A program made the translations under genes and the position numbers. Below, in pieces: positions 6,788 to 13,548 of a DNA stretch of 13,548 nucleotides (positions within the stretch are counted from its first letter, which is position 1; each line of letters begins with the position of its first letter). The stretch comes from an uncultured Bdellovibrio sp. (lineage in GTDB: Bacteria > Bdellovibrionota > Bdellovibrionia > Bdellovibrionales > Bdellovibrionaceae), in contig NZ_CAMLDV010000091.1 of NCBI RefSeq assembly GCF_946478835.1, positions 1 to 13,548 on the forward strand, given 5' to 3'. The notes under the pieces were generated by a model, which was given only the letters and a program-made list of their open reading frames with translations, was not told the origin of the DNA and searched no databases.

Positions 6788-8451
6788 CTTGTCACCTTTT
6801 GGATACCGCGATCGACGTTAAAGCTGAAAGAGAAAGCTGTTTTTCCAGGAAGAGCTCCCAATGTGGATCTTTGCGTCTTCACTTGGCCATCGGTTGTGAT
6901 ATTCGTGAGAGACTGTTGCAAGAGTGACATCTCTTGCGGAGAGCTAACATATCCTTGCATTGTCACTTGCGTGTCTTCGACTTGCAGTTGATGCACATCC
7001 AAAGTCACCGAATTTTTCGGAGGAGTCGCGTCGTTGATTTTTTTCACGATATCCAGAGCGGAGTTCATTGTTGCAACACTCGCCAATGTTTTCAGATCGG
7101 CTGCGCGCTTTTTGTTTTCACGAATGTATTTGCGAATACCACTTTCAGAAGCGTTTTTGCCTTTAAGACCCGCAACGGCTTTCGCCTGGTCTTTCAAAAC
7201 TTCCTGAGTGCGATCCGCAAGGCTTAAAGAAAAGCTTTCGCGCAGAGATGTGTAAACGAAAAGAACAAGAAGAGCCGCTGTCGCGATCTTGAAAGTGTGG
7301 CCCCATTTTTCCCAGAACATTTTCATCTGGTGATTTTCTTTTGCAAACTCACCACGAAGGAAATTGATCGGAGGATTGCGCGGCTTTTTAAAGCCTTCAA
7401 TCGCAAGACCTAATGCCACACCGGCTTTAGCGCCATTTTGCACGGAACGTTCAAAAAGAACATTCGGAACCAAATCCAAGGAAGAAGCGCGGTTTACGGG
7501 AACTTCCAAAATCTGAGTCAAGAAAGGACCCAAGTTTTGAATTTGTGAAACACCGCCATTCAGATTGATCATGTCAATCTGCGCATTGAATTCACTTTTC
7601 AGTTCCAAAATAGAAAGCTGAAGATCACGAGCCATCTCACGAACACTTTTGGCAATCGTGTCCGAGAAAGTCACTTGGTCAAACGTAGCCCCTTGTTTAT
7701 TTATCAAAATAAAGGCTTTTGTTTGCAGCTCTTTCATCGCTTCTAAAAACGGGATTTCATATTTTTTAGAAATTGCTTCGGCGATATTTTTTCCGCCCCA
7801 CAAAACAGAGCGCACCGCGATCAAAGAGTTTCCTTCAAAAGCACTCACCAACGTGCGCGTGTGACCCATGTTTAAAACCAATTGCACGTGACGAACAGGT
7901 TTGGCCTCTTCGTCAATCGGAATGGCTGGAGGAAGTTGAGCAGGGGGAGCTTCGTTCCACTTTTCAAAAACGTTGGCAAAGGCAGTGCCTTCAGCAGAAA
8001 TCAAAAAGGGATCGATACCTGCATCTTGAGCTCTTTGAATGCAGTTTTGCACGTGAACTTTCGGGGCCGCACAAGCTAAGACTTCAGCGCCGCCACCCAC
8101 AGTGCGAATGATTTTCGCATCAAAGATCGCATTGTCAGAAGAAAACGGAATGTCTTCTTCCAATTCAAAAGCCAAGCTCTTAGAAATTTTAATGCGATCA
8201 TTGAAAGGGAAGAACTTATTTCGAATGGCCACACGGTCTTGACGAAGACCCATGATAAAACGTGTTTGATTGGGATCGTAATGACTGATGAAACTGCGGA
8301 GGAATTCAATGATTTCAAGTTCTTGGTCAGCACCCAATGCGATGTTGAGCGGATGCTCAACGAATTGAGTCACTTGAAAACCCTTCGAAGTGTTTTGCAC
8401 TTCGACAATCTTGATGCTGCTAGAACCTATGTCTATGCCGAGTGATTTCAC
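6784..8451 (-). CDS. gspL: Type II secretion GspL, PilM-like actin fold fused to a PilN-like periplasmic part
   Basis: A 555-residue inner-membrane protein linking the cytoplasmic ATPase GspE to the pseudopilus. Residues 1 to about 365 have an actin/PilM/FtsA-type fold. The first phosphate loop is GIDIGSSSIKIVE (residues 5-17), a second phosphate-loop-like stretch is VLNMGHTRTLVSAFEGN, and INLNGGVSQIQNLGPFL is the adenosine-site type. A membrane helix lies at about 385-402. A periplasmic part with a charged coiled-coil stretch (about 405-450) then ends in a beta-alpha-beta domain like PilN/GspL (VTLDVHQLQVEDTQVTMQGYVSSPQEMSLLQQSL). PilM and PilN are separate proteins in type IV pilus systems, so this is a natural fusion equivalent. 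The GTG start has a strong GGAGGAG about 8 nt upstream. The IR element lies just upstream, and whether the gene has its own promoter is unclear. Confidence 0.86.
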   Translation of the reverse strand: MKSLGIDIGSSSIKIVEVQNTSKGFQVTQFVEHPLNIALGADQELEIIEFLRSFISHYDPNQTRFIMGLRQDRVAIRNKFFPFNDRIKISKSLAFELEEDIPFSSDNAIFDAKIIRTVGGGAEVLACAAPKVHVQNCIQRAQDAGIDPFLISAEGTAFANVFEKWNEAPPAQLPPAIPIDEEAKPVRHVQLVLNMGHTRTLVSAFEGNSLIAVRSVLWGGKNIAEAISKKYEIPFLEAMKELQTKAFILINKQGATFDQVTFSDTIAKSVREMARDLQLSILELKSEFNAQIDMINLNGGVSQIQNLGPFLTQILEVPVNRASSLDLVPNVLFERSVQNGAKAGVALGLAIEGFKKPRNPPINFLRGEFAKENHQMKMFWEKWGHTFKIATAALLVLFVYTSLRESFSLSLADRTQEVLKDQAKAVAGLKGKNASESGIRKYIRENKKRAADLKTLASVATMNSALDIVKKINDATPPKNSVTLDVHQLQVEDTQVTMQGYVSSPQEMSLLQQSLTNITTDGQVKTQRSTLGALPGKTAFSFSFNVDRGIQKVTR

Positions 8452-8499
8452 CGCTATGCTCCTCCATGAACACGCTTTTAGTCTAAAGTTTACGCGACG

Positions 8500-8627
8500 T
8501 TGGCTGGTAAGTATAGTTTAAATTACCGCCACGCCTTCCAGGCTCAGTCGGTGCCGAGGCTTCGCCTCGGTTCGCGCCATCGTGGCGCCACCGAAGGGCG
8601 GTAATTTAAACTATACTTACCAGCCAA
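8500..8627. repeat. 128-bp palindromic element with 31-bp perfect arms and internal hairpins
   Basis: The arms 8500-8530 and 8597-8627 are perfect inverted copies of 31 bp (TTGGCTGGTAAGTATAG... with its complement). The 66-nt centre is itself palindromic: CCGAGGC/GCCTCGG (8554-8560 with 8564-8570), GCGCCA/TGGCGC (8574-8579 with 8583-8588), and TCGGTG/CACCGA (8548-8553 with 8589-8594) enclosing both. The result can fold as a long stem capped by a three-way junction. No flanking duplication and no transposase gene are seen. It may be a mobile miniature repeat or a structured RNA or DNA element; no T run makes it a plain terminator. Confidence 0.85.
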
Positions 8628-8695
8628 TCGGTAAAAGACCTCAGCGTGGGGCTTTCTGCGAAAGCTTTGAAAAAGAAGAATGAAAAACACTTTTC

Positions 8696-8720
8696 TTTCC
8701 CGGCCACGATGGCCGGGAAA
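8696..8720 (-). terminator. Hairpin after gspK, weak terminator candidate
   Basis: A perfect 10-bp stem, TTTCCCGGCC with GGCCGGGAAA, around a 5-nt loop (ACGAT), about 75 nt beyond the gspK stop. The tail on the minus strand is GAAAAGTGTTTTTC, so the T run starts late, several bases after the stem. It could end or attenuate the gspG-K transcript, reducing read-through into gspLMN. Confidence 0.4.
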
Positions 8721-8796
8721 CAGCTGACTCATGGATGGTGGAAGATCGCAAAACTGTTTCTGCTGTTTGGAAAAATAAGCAGAGCTAAACTAAAGT

Positions 8797-10044
8797 CTAG
8801 CGTTCATTCCAATAGACAATTCTTGGTGGGCCTTTAGGGATTTTGTCTTTTTGGGCTTGTTGGTTTTTCTTGTTTGGATCCGTTTTATCGTTCGGATCTG
8901 GTTGTTTCTCTTTATCCGTGAGTGACTTTATTTTTGTGGCGGATTTATTTAAATCCATCACAATCGCTGTGATTTCTCTTGTGGCGCCAGCAAACTCTCC
9001 CGTGCTTTTGATTTTGAAATTCATGACGGTGTCGCAGGTTAATGGAATGTCTTTGGGATCTCCCATCAGGCGCACTCTTGTGTTTTGTTGAACGAAGTTC
9101 CAGAAGTCGGCGCTGCCGCCGTCTTTGTCGCATTTAAAAGGGCCGCCTTCGGATTCCGTTTCTCTTCTTTTAATGATGGCTGTGACGGCTTCTTCAGTCA
9201 TTCCTGGATCTAAAGATTTTAGGACGTCTTTTGTTGCTAGGTTGGGATTGATTCCCTTCATTCCGTAGATGGTGACTCTGGGTTCTAGCAAGTTGTAGAA
9301 GTCATCTGTCATTCCTGGAATCATGTGCAATTCGGCCAGGGTTCTAAAACCACGATTGGGTGGATAGTAATCTGTTTGTGACAGTTGATTGAGTTCACCG
9401 TATTTGGCTCTTTTGTCGCCGCCGTTCAAGGACGTTGCTTTTGGTGTCATCCAATCGGCGATATTGTTGACCAATTCGTCGAAGCGGGTGTTGCTGTAGT
9501 CTCTGGCGAATTGTTCGTCTTCTTGTTTTTTCTGTTCAAAAATATTGAGCAATTGTTTTTTTGTCGACTCTTGCAAAGATTTTGACGGGGAGTTCAGATC
9601 GTTCAAATCGATTTTTGATCCTTCGTCTTCGATCGTTGCAATGTAGCTTGCATCCATGGAGGATTCTTTAAAGATTTTTTTGAAATTATCTTTATCAACG
9701 GCGCTAAGTTCGTCAGGAATTGGTAATGGCCATGCGAATGGGAATTTCCAAATCTGATCTAGCAAAGGGCTGTTACCCAATTGTGCGCCGAATTTATCTT
9801 GAGCTTGTTGATAGATTTTAATGCGCAGAAGGCTTAACTGCATTCCAGATTTTGCAGCGTAGTACGCTTTCACACGATTAAGACCTTGCGAGTTTACTAG
9901 GTACTCAACATTGGAATCGTAAGAAACTTCCATCGCGAAATACATGATAAGCATGATCGCTGCGATCGCGATCATGAGGGCCACTCCGCGATTATTACTG
10001 ATCGGCTGGTGGAGTTTGCGGCCAAGAGCTTTGATTTTGCGCAT
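8797..10044 (-). CDS. gspK: Type II secretion minor pseudopilin GspK
   Basis: A 415-residue minor pseudopilin that caps the pseudopilus tip with GspI and GspJ. The leader MRKIKALGRKLHQPISNNRG is cut by the prepilin peptidase after Gly20. The mature N-terminus VALMIAIAAIML has Ile at position 5 where other pseudopilins have Glu, the known mark of GspK. A hydrophobic helix spans 21-38, then comes the typical AAKSGMQLSLLRIK stretch. The large periplasmic head shows IEDEGSKIDLNDLNS, DWMTPK, LAELHMIPGMTDDFY, INPNLATKDVLKSL and a Lys/Asp-rich C-terminus. It is longer than most GspK (about 320-330). The ATG at 10044 is preferred to the GTG at 10050. A GAGGAGG Shine-Dalgarno sequence touches that GTG, but lies 6 nt before the ATG. 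Its first 50 nt overlap the gspJ end. Confidence 0.93.
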   Translation of the reverse strand: MRKIKALGRKLHQPISNNRGVALMIAIAAIMLIMYFAMEVSYDSNVEYLVNSQGLNRVKAYYAAKSGMQLSLLRIKIYQQAQDKFGAQLGNSPLLDQIWKFPFAWPLPIPDELSAVDKDNFKKIFKESSMDASYIATIEDEGSKIDLNDLNSPSKSLQESTKKQLLNIFEQKKQEDEQFARDYSNTRFDELVNNIADWMTPKATSLNGGDKRAKYGELNQLSQTDYYPPNRGFRTLAELHMIPGMTDDFYNLLEPRVTIYGMKGINPNLATKDVLKSLDPGMTEEAVTAIIKRRETESEGGPFKCDKDGGSADFWNFVQQNTRVRLMGDPKDIPLTCDTVMNFKIKSTGEFAGATREITAIVMDLNKSATKIKSLTDKEKQPDPNDKTDPNKKNQQAQKDKIPKGPPRIVYWNER

Positions 10045-10840
10045 TTGCACCCTCCTCAGGATTGTTAGGGAAGTGGATCGGGACGATCACTTGCATTGAA
10101 TATTTTTTGCTTCTGTCTTTTACTTTCTTTTCTACTGTCAAAGAAACTTCTACGGCCTGTGGGAATTTTCCTTTTGTGGCGCCATCGCCACCAGCGTCTG
10201 TGCGCCAGTCGCCGACCCAGTCTTGTTTTCCTTTACCACGGTAGCGAAGTTTAAATTCCGAGACATTTTCTAGAAGAACGATTTCGTCTCCGCCTTTTGT
10301 AACATCTAAATCGACGTAAGGGGAGCTTCTGCGCCACAAGCATTTTGACGACGCTTTATCGTCGCGCAGGTTTTTACAATCTTTCAGTGAGTATCCCACT
10401 TCGATAAAATCAGCTTGTTGAACATTGCGTACGGTGCGTGCGTTGTTCATTGTCACAAAGCTTAGAGTATCACTTGCACCAACAAAGTGTGTTTCAGGAT
10501 CTCTGCGCGGAACTTCTCGGCGATTTGCAGGATCGTTAGGGTTTTCAGGAATTGGTCCCGCTGGTGGTTGCCCTGGTTGAGTTGGAGGAGCATTTTTCTT
10601 TTTAAGAATTTGCTCCAACTCTTTTTCAATATCGCGATAGTGATAAGCTAAATTAATATCACGCTCGATAAGGCGCATGGCATCTCTCATGCGAGACACA
10701 TCGTCGATTTGGTCTTGCAACTTAACTTTGGCTTTGATCGCCTGACTGATGGCTTGCGCCGTCAGAACCGTCAACGTTCCCAAAATTGAGATCGTGATCA
10801 TCAGTTCAATCATAGTAAAGCCAAGGCGATTTCGTTTCAC
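9995..10840 (-). CDS. gspJ: Type II secretion minor pseudopilin GspJ
   Basis: A 281-residue minor pseudopilin with a prepilin signal MKRNRLG|FTMIE: cut after Gly7, Phe at +1, Glu at +5, then a hydrophobic helix to about residue 30 (LMITISILGTLTVLTAQAIS). GspJ joins GspI and GspK in the tip complex. Family traits include RLIERDINLA and the strand pattern of the C-terminal half (VGYSLKD..., GDEIVLLENVSEFKLRYRGK). A Pro-rich insertion at 85-114 (PPTQPGQPPAGPIPENP) is unusual. Cys155 and Cys167 (DCKN, SKCLWRR) may form a disulfide. The tail is Gln/Pro-rich and its coding sequence overlaps gspK by 50 nt. It starts with GTG, which shares one base with the gspI stop TAG. GGGGG sits about 8 nt upstream as a weak Shine-Dalgarno sequence. 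Confidence 0.92.
   Translation of the reverse strand: MKRNRLGFTMIELMITISILGTLTVLTAQAISQAIKAKVKLQDQIDDVSRMRDAMRLIERDINLAYHYRDIEKELEQILKKKNAPPTQPGQPPAGPIPENPNDPANRREVPRRDPETHFVGASDTLSFVTMNNARTVRNVQQADFIEVGYSLKDCKNLRDDKASSKCLWRRSSPYVDLDVTKGGDEIVLLENVSEFKLRYRGKGKQDWVGDWRTDAGGDGATKGKFPQAVEVSLTVEKKVKDRSKKYSMQVIVPIHFPNNPEEGANAQNQSSWPQTPPADQ
10051..10057 (-). promoter_or_regulatory. Ribosome site that decides the gspK start
   Basis: GAGGAGG on the minus strand is 0 nt from the GTG at 10050 but 6 nt from the ATG at 10044, the normal spacing. It therefore argues for the ATG. It lies inside the gspJ coding sequence. Confidence 0.7.
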
Positions 10841-11343
10841 TATTGCGCCCCCGGCATCGCTGGAAGTTGAATCTCTTTATCGTAGTCGACAAAATATTGA
10901 GTGGCAGAGAACTGCAAAGGTTTTTTACCGCCTTTATAGATCACGCTCACTTTGACTTCTTTGACGGATTTTCCTAAATGCTCCGCCAAAGTTTTCATCA
11001 CGGTTAAAGTCATTTCATCAGCGCCGCCAGATTGTGCGGTGAGGGTCGCGGAAAAATCGGGAACTTCAAATTCTTTGGTTTCCATTTTCCAAGAATATTG
11101 AGGATACTCGGAACCGAAGTCGTCTTCTTTTTCTTCAGGAATTGAATCAAGAGGTTTGCCGGCGTATTCCATTTCGATCTCCACCATTTTTCTTTCTAAG
11201 AGGGCAGAGACTTCCGTGGAGAGTTGCGTCTTACGGAGGCGCATAAAGCTTCCGCTCCAGGAGTTCGACAAAAGTAGAAGTCCCGAAGCAAGGATGACCA
11301 CTGCCATGATGGTCTCGATCAATGTGAATCCGTTTTTTTTCAC
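10840..11343 (-). CDS. gspI: Type II secretion minor pseudopilin GspI
   Basis: A 167-residue minor pseudopilin. The prepilin leader is MKKNG, cut after Gly5, giving FTLIETIMAVVILASGLLLL with Glu at +5 and the hydrophobic helix to about residue 25. GspI nucleates the tip with GspJ and GspK. The following helix (RLRKTQLSTEVSALLERKMVEIEMEY) and the C-terminal strands (VKEVKVSVIYKGGKKPLQFSATQYFV) fit the family, which usually runs 120-130 residues; this one carries an acidic insertion (DSIPEEKEDDFGSEYP, about 66-81). The GTG start shares a GTGA tetranucleotide with the gspH stop, and AAAGGA lies about 9 nt upstream. Its own stop shares a base with the gspJ start. Confidence 0.92.
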   Translation of the reverse strand: MKKNGFTLIETIMAVVILASGLLLLSNSWSGSFMRLRKTQLSTEVSALLERKMVEIEMEYAGKPLDSIPEEKEDDFGSEYPQYSWKMETKEFEVPDFSATLTAQSGGADEMTLTVMKTLAEHLGKSVKEVKVSVIYKGGKKPLQFSATQYFVDYDKEIQLPAMPGAQ

Positions 11344-11927
11344 CTTTGAACATCCTTTAACGAAGAAGCTTTTTCTATTATATCAGCTTGACCCGTTAAA
11401 GGATTAAAAACAAGCGTCCAAGTTAAATTATTTCCGTTCGTGATTTGCACAGCAGCGGCTTCAACAAAGCCTTCTGGGAAAAAATGGACGTAGGCAATAC
11501 CTGAAGTTAAAGGAGCTTTCATATTGGCGGTTTCCACCGAACCAAAACGAAGTCCACCAGGCAAAGTCTGTTCTTTTTTTGTGATAGATTTATCGATTTG
11601 AAAAAGAGGCGGTGGCGCATCTTCTTTTTTTTCTGATTCTTTTTCTTTCGCTTTTTCGTAAGCCTCAGGATCGACGGGTTGCGGTCCGTTGGCCCTTTCC
11701 ACCCAGTATTGTCCGTCTTGGGAATCCAAATCGATCACAAGGCGGTAAGTGGAGTTTGTAAGACGGGCTTTGTTTCGGACATCCTTGCTAAGCACGATAA
11801 AGTGCCTAGCAACAGATTTGATATTCGTATTTGATTTAAAAATACGGGGCATTCCCACAAGAAGAACGGCCCCCAGAATTGCGAGAACGATCATCACCTC
11901 AATAAGAGTAAATCCCTTACGAGACAT
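11340..11927 (-). CDS. gspH: Type II secretion minor pseudopilin GspH
   Basis: A 195-residue minor pseudopilin. The leader MSRKG is cut after Gly5, giving FTLIEVMIVLAILGAVLLVG with Glu at +5. The C-terminal head matches GspH: SGIAYVHFFPEGFVEAAAVQI and WTLVFNPLTGQADI. GspH binds near the pseudopilus tip, between the tip trio and GspG. Between the two lies an unusual highly charged, Pro-containing insertion at about 87-107 (EAYEKAKEKESEKKEDAPPP). The ATG at 11927 is chosen over the GTG at 11930. The AGGAG Shine-Dalgarno sequence (11932-11936) is only 1 nt from that GTG and 4 nt from the ATG. That Shine-Dalgarno sequence overlaps the gspG stop TAG. Confidence 0.9.
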   Translation of the reverse strand: MSRKGFTLIEVMIVLAILGAVLLVGMPRIFKSNTNIKSVARHFIVLSKDVRNKARLTNSTYRLVIDLDSQDGQYWVERANGPQPVDPEAYEKAKEKESEKKEDAPPPLFQIDKSITKKEQTLPGGLRFGSVETANMKAPLTSGIAYVHFFPEGFVEAAAVQITNGNNLTWTLVFNPLTGQADIIEKASSLKDVQR

Positions 11928-11931
11928 CACG

Positions 11932-11936
11932 CTCCT
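11932..11936 (-). promoter_or_regulatory. gspH ribosome site overlapping the gspG stop
   Basis: AGGAG on the minus strand overlaps the gspG stop (TAGGAG), tying translation of gspH to termination on gspG. Its spacing favours the second of two adjacent starts (ATG at 11927). Confidence 0.6.
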
Positions 11937-12354
11937 ACTTGCCGCTATCTAGATCTTCTAGAGAGATATCTTTAGAGTAACCGTCGCCACCTTCGCGACC
12001 GTCTTTACCCAAAGACTTCAAAGAGAATTCACTGCCTTCAAGTTCGTACACAAAATCGTGACCGAATTGGTCTTTGAAACCTTTAGTGTAGTAAGGTTCA
12101 GGGCCCCAGTTTGAGCAGTTTGGATCTGGCTTCGCAAGACCTTCCAAAGTTTGAGGATATTTACCGCAATCTGTGTAGTACATAGAAAGCGCTTGAACGA
12201 TTTGAGTCATTTTAATGCGAGTTTCTTTGACTTTGGATTTATCCAATTGACCAGTCAGACTTGGCAAGAGGAGGGCAACGATACTACCGATGATAGCAAG
12301 GACGATCATGATTTCAATCAGGGTCATACCTTTGCGATTCTTAAGAAGAGACAT
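11935..12354 (-). CDS. gspG: Type II secretion major pseudopilin GspG
   Basis: A 139-residue major pseudopilin, the repeating subunit of the pseudopilus that pushes substrates through the secretin. The leader MSLLKNRKG is cut after Gly9, giving MTLIEIMIVLAIIGSIVALLLP with Glu at +5; Met replaces the usual Phe at +1. The Pro after the helix and the QLDKSKVKETRIKMTQIVQALSMYY helix are typical, as is GKYPQTLEGL. The calcium-loop motif is GKDGREGGDGYSKDI (about 116-130). Cys63 and Cys80 could form a disulfide. The ATG has AAGGAG (12360-12365) 5 nt upstream. It starts the gspGHIJK group, with a candidate promoter in front that would allow higher output than the upstream gspF. Confidence 0.97.
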   Translation of the reverse strand: MSLLKNRKGMTLIEIMIVLAIIGSIVALLLPSLTGQLDKSKVKETRIKMTQIVQALSMYYTDCGKYPQTLEGLAKPDPNCSNWGPEPYYTKGFKDQFGHDFVYELEGSEFSLKSLGKDGREGGDGYSKDISLEDLDSGK

Positions 12355-12379
12355 ACATACTCCTTGTTAACAGATGTTG

Positions 12380-12408
12380 AGAATAGCAGAAGCCAGTACT
12401 CAGGTAAA
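12380..12408 (-). promoter_or_regulatory. Candidate sigma-70-type promoter of gspG
   Basis: On the minus strand TTTACC (12403-12408) and TATTCT (12380-12385) are separated by 17 nt. Each matches 4 of 6 consensus bases. Transcription would begin about 20 nt before the ATG, leaving room for the AAGGAG ribosome site. The 173-bp gap between gspF and gspG fits an extra promoter. A GTTC...GAAC-like dyad with TTGAGAACTCAA lies just upstream (about 12437-12455) and could be an operator. Confidence 0.42.
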
Positions 12409-12527
12409 GCATCGGTCGAATGTTTCTATGAAACGCGTTCAACTTGAGAACTCAAATTATTTACTCTTCGACCTTGGGCGGGTTAGAGGGATTTGTTGAT
12501 GAATTGCTTTAAGTGCGCGGGCGCGCG

Positions 12528-13548
12528 CTAGCCCGCAATGTTTGCCATTTCGAACATCGGTACCATCACGGCCATCACGATCATACCAATTGCGAAACCC
12601 ATCAGAACGATAACGACGGGGCCCATCAGACTTGTGAGACTTTCCAGCTTATTTTTAACCTGAAAATCATAGGCGTCAGAAACTTGTGAAAGCATGTTCT
12701 CAAGTTCACCGGTTTTTTCACCAATGTTCACCATGTGAATAACGATCGGCGGGAACTGACCGGATTTTTTTAAAGGACCCGCAATAGATTCCCCTTCAGA
12801 GATATTGCTGCGTGCTTCATCAATCGCCATCGCTAAAACGTGGTTGTTAACGATGTTTTTGACGATGTCCATAGCTGCAAGCATCGGAACACCACCATTC
12901 AGCAATGTCGCCAATGTACGAGTAAAGCGAGAAACCGCGACCATGCGAACAGTGGGGCCAACAATAGGGAGTTTGAGTGAAATCGCATCCCACTGGTTGC
13001 GTCCCGCAGGAGTATTCTTCCAGTTTCTGAAAAGCAAGATGACGATAAAAATACTTCCAAAAATCAAATACCAGTAATTCACCATAAACTGGCTGGCATC
13101 AATCAACATGACCGTGTACCAAGGAAGCTGCAAGTTCGGTGCAGATTCAAAGACCACAACCATTTTTGGAATCAAGAAAATGAAAAGGAAACTTAAAAGA
13201 CCCATGGTCACGACAAGCATGATAATAGGATAAGTCATGGCACTGGAAACTTTCGCACGAAGATCTGCTTGCGCTTCGGTAAATTCCGCAAGACGCATTA
13301 AGATGACATCCAGACTTCCTGACATTTCACCGGCTTCCACCATCGAAATATAAATATTCGTGAAGATGTTTGGATATTTCGCCAATGCCTTATGAAGGGG
13401 AGAACCCTCATTCACCATATTCTTACAGTCCGCAATTGCCTCAGATAAAACAGGGTTTTCAACTTGTTCCGAGACTGCCGTCAAAGCATCGACCAAAGGA
13501 ATATTAGCTTTGATCAAGGTCGCCAACTGACGAGTCATCAAGGCTAAT
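12528..13548 (-). CDS. gspF: Type II secretion inner-membrane platform protein GspF (5' end missing)
   Basis: The C-terminal 339 residues of GspF, open to the right edge; roughly 60 N-terminal residues are outside. The TTG at 13541 is an internal Leu codon, since the frame continues through LAL. GspF is the polytopic platform of the T2SS, thought to couple GspE to pseudopilus growth. Two T2SF domains are visible. The first runs from LALMTRQLATLIKANIPLVDAL to about residue 125. The second starts at SRFTRTLATLLNGGVPMLAAMDIV (about residue 205), with the matching VEAGEMSGSLD and VNIGEKTGELE motifs. Membrane helices lie at about 105-127, 150-172 and near the C-terminus (VIVLMGFAIGMIVMAVMVPMFEM). 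gspE would be expected upstream, outside the window. A 6-bp GCGGGC/GCCCGC hairpin sits on the stop codon, without a T run. Confidence 0.97.
   Translation of the reverse strand, partial: LALMTRQLATLIKANIPLVDALTAVSEQVENPVLSEAIADCKNMVNEGSPLHKALAKYPNIFTNIYISMVEAGEMSGSLDVILMRLAEFTEAQADLRAKVSSAMTYPIIMLVVTMGLLSFLFIFLIPKMVVVFESAPNLQLPWYTVMLIDASQFMVNYWYLIFGSIFIVILLFRNWKNTPAGRNQWDAISLKLPIVGPTVRMVAVSRFTRTLATLLNGGVPMLAAMDIVKNIVNNHVLAMAIDEARSNISEGESIAGPLKKSGQFPPIVIHMVNIGEKTGELENMLSQVSDAYDFQVKNKLESLTSLMGPVVIVLMGFAIGMIVMAVMVPMFEMANIAG

Larger units (their letters stand above)
8452..8796. other. Gene-free gap between gspK and gspL
   Basis: About 345 bp without a convincing gene. It holds the gspL ribosome site (about 8459-8465), the large inverted repeat at 8500-8627, a small GCTTTC/GAAAGC hairpin at 8651-8665, and the 10-bp hairpin at 8696-8720. 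Two short open frames cross it (one on each strand, about 60 codons). They lack ribosome sites and overlap these palindromes or the gspK end, so they are not called. The minus strand carries TATACT within the repeat arm as a possible -10 box for gspL, with no good -35 box. Confidence 0.8.

Noticed and set aside
8500..8627. Integron attC site or CRISPR-like repeat
   Set aside because: No GTTRRRY/RYYYAAC core ends, no array of spaced repeats and no integrase or cas gene nearby.
8544..8732. 62-codon open frame on the minus strand in the gspK-gspL gap
   Set aside because: Arg-rich product of the palindrome itself, no ribosome site and no recognisable pattern.
8646..8837. 63-codon open frame on the plus strand in the gspK-gspL gap
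   Set aside because: Lys-rich, no ribosome site, runs across a 10-bp hairpin and into the gspK coding end.
13539..13541. TTG as the gspF start
   Set aside because: The frame stays open to the window edge and the upstream residues LAL match the start of the T2SF domain, so the codon is internal.

Overview
The window most likely comes from a Gram-negative predatory or related bacterium of the Bdellovibrionota (Bdellovibrio-like). This is inferred from the overall style of the proteins: an RSH/ACT stress protein, a PilM-like GspL, a GspN-type AsmA-like protein, an OmpA-like small barrel, and many GTG starts. No sequence search was run. Base composition looks moderate, with no obvious island. 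A diderm envelope is shown directly by a type II secretion system (T2SS), a lipoprotein with a clear lipobox and a predicted outer-membrane barrel.

Layout. On the + strand at the left edge is the 3' end of a RelA/SpoT-homologue (ppGpp) gene, overlapping by 14 nt a large complete membrane histidine kinase (451-3063) with CHASE-like sensor, PAS and catalytic core. Everything else is on the - strand. Read in the direction of transcription from the right edge, it runs: gspF (5' end outside the window), a 173-bp gap holding a candidate promoter, then gspG-gspH-gspI-gspJ-gspK, tightly packed with overlapping start and stop codons. A 350-bp gene-free gap follows, with a striking 31-bp perfect inverted repeat. 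Then come gspL-gspM-gspN, again overlapping or 2 nt apart. After a hairpin come ssb with its own leader and a strong terminator, and finally a two-gene unit of a small lipoprotein and an outer-membrane barrel protein. The barrel gene converges on, and overlaps by 29 nt, the end of the kinase gene.

How the genes work together. GspG is the major pseudopilin; GspH, I, J and K are minor pseudopilins that form the tip. GspF is the inner-membrane platform. GspL and GspM link the platform to the cytoplasmic ATPase GspE, which is not in the window. GspN is an accessory protein found in some T2SS operons. gspC, gspD and gspE are not in the window and may lie to the right, upstream of gspF. The assembly secretes folded proteins across the outer membrane. 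ssb is a housekeeping replication and repair gene with no evident link to secretion.

I did not find an unmistakable new system. The best candidates for something undescribed are the palindromic element between gspK and gspL, with its repeated hairpin core, and the possible SD-masking leader of ssb. Next come the pairing of a lipoprotein with a two-part barrel protein and the unusual N-terminal membrane sensor of the kinase.
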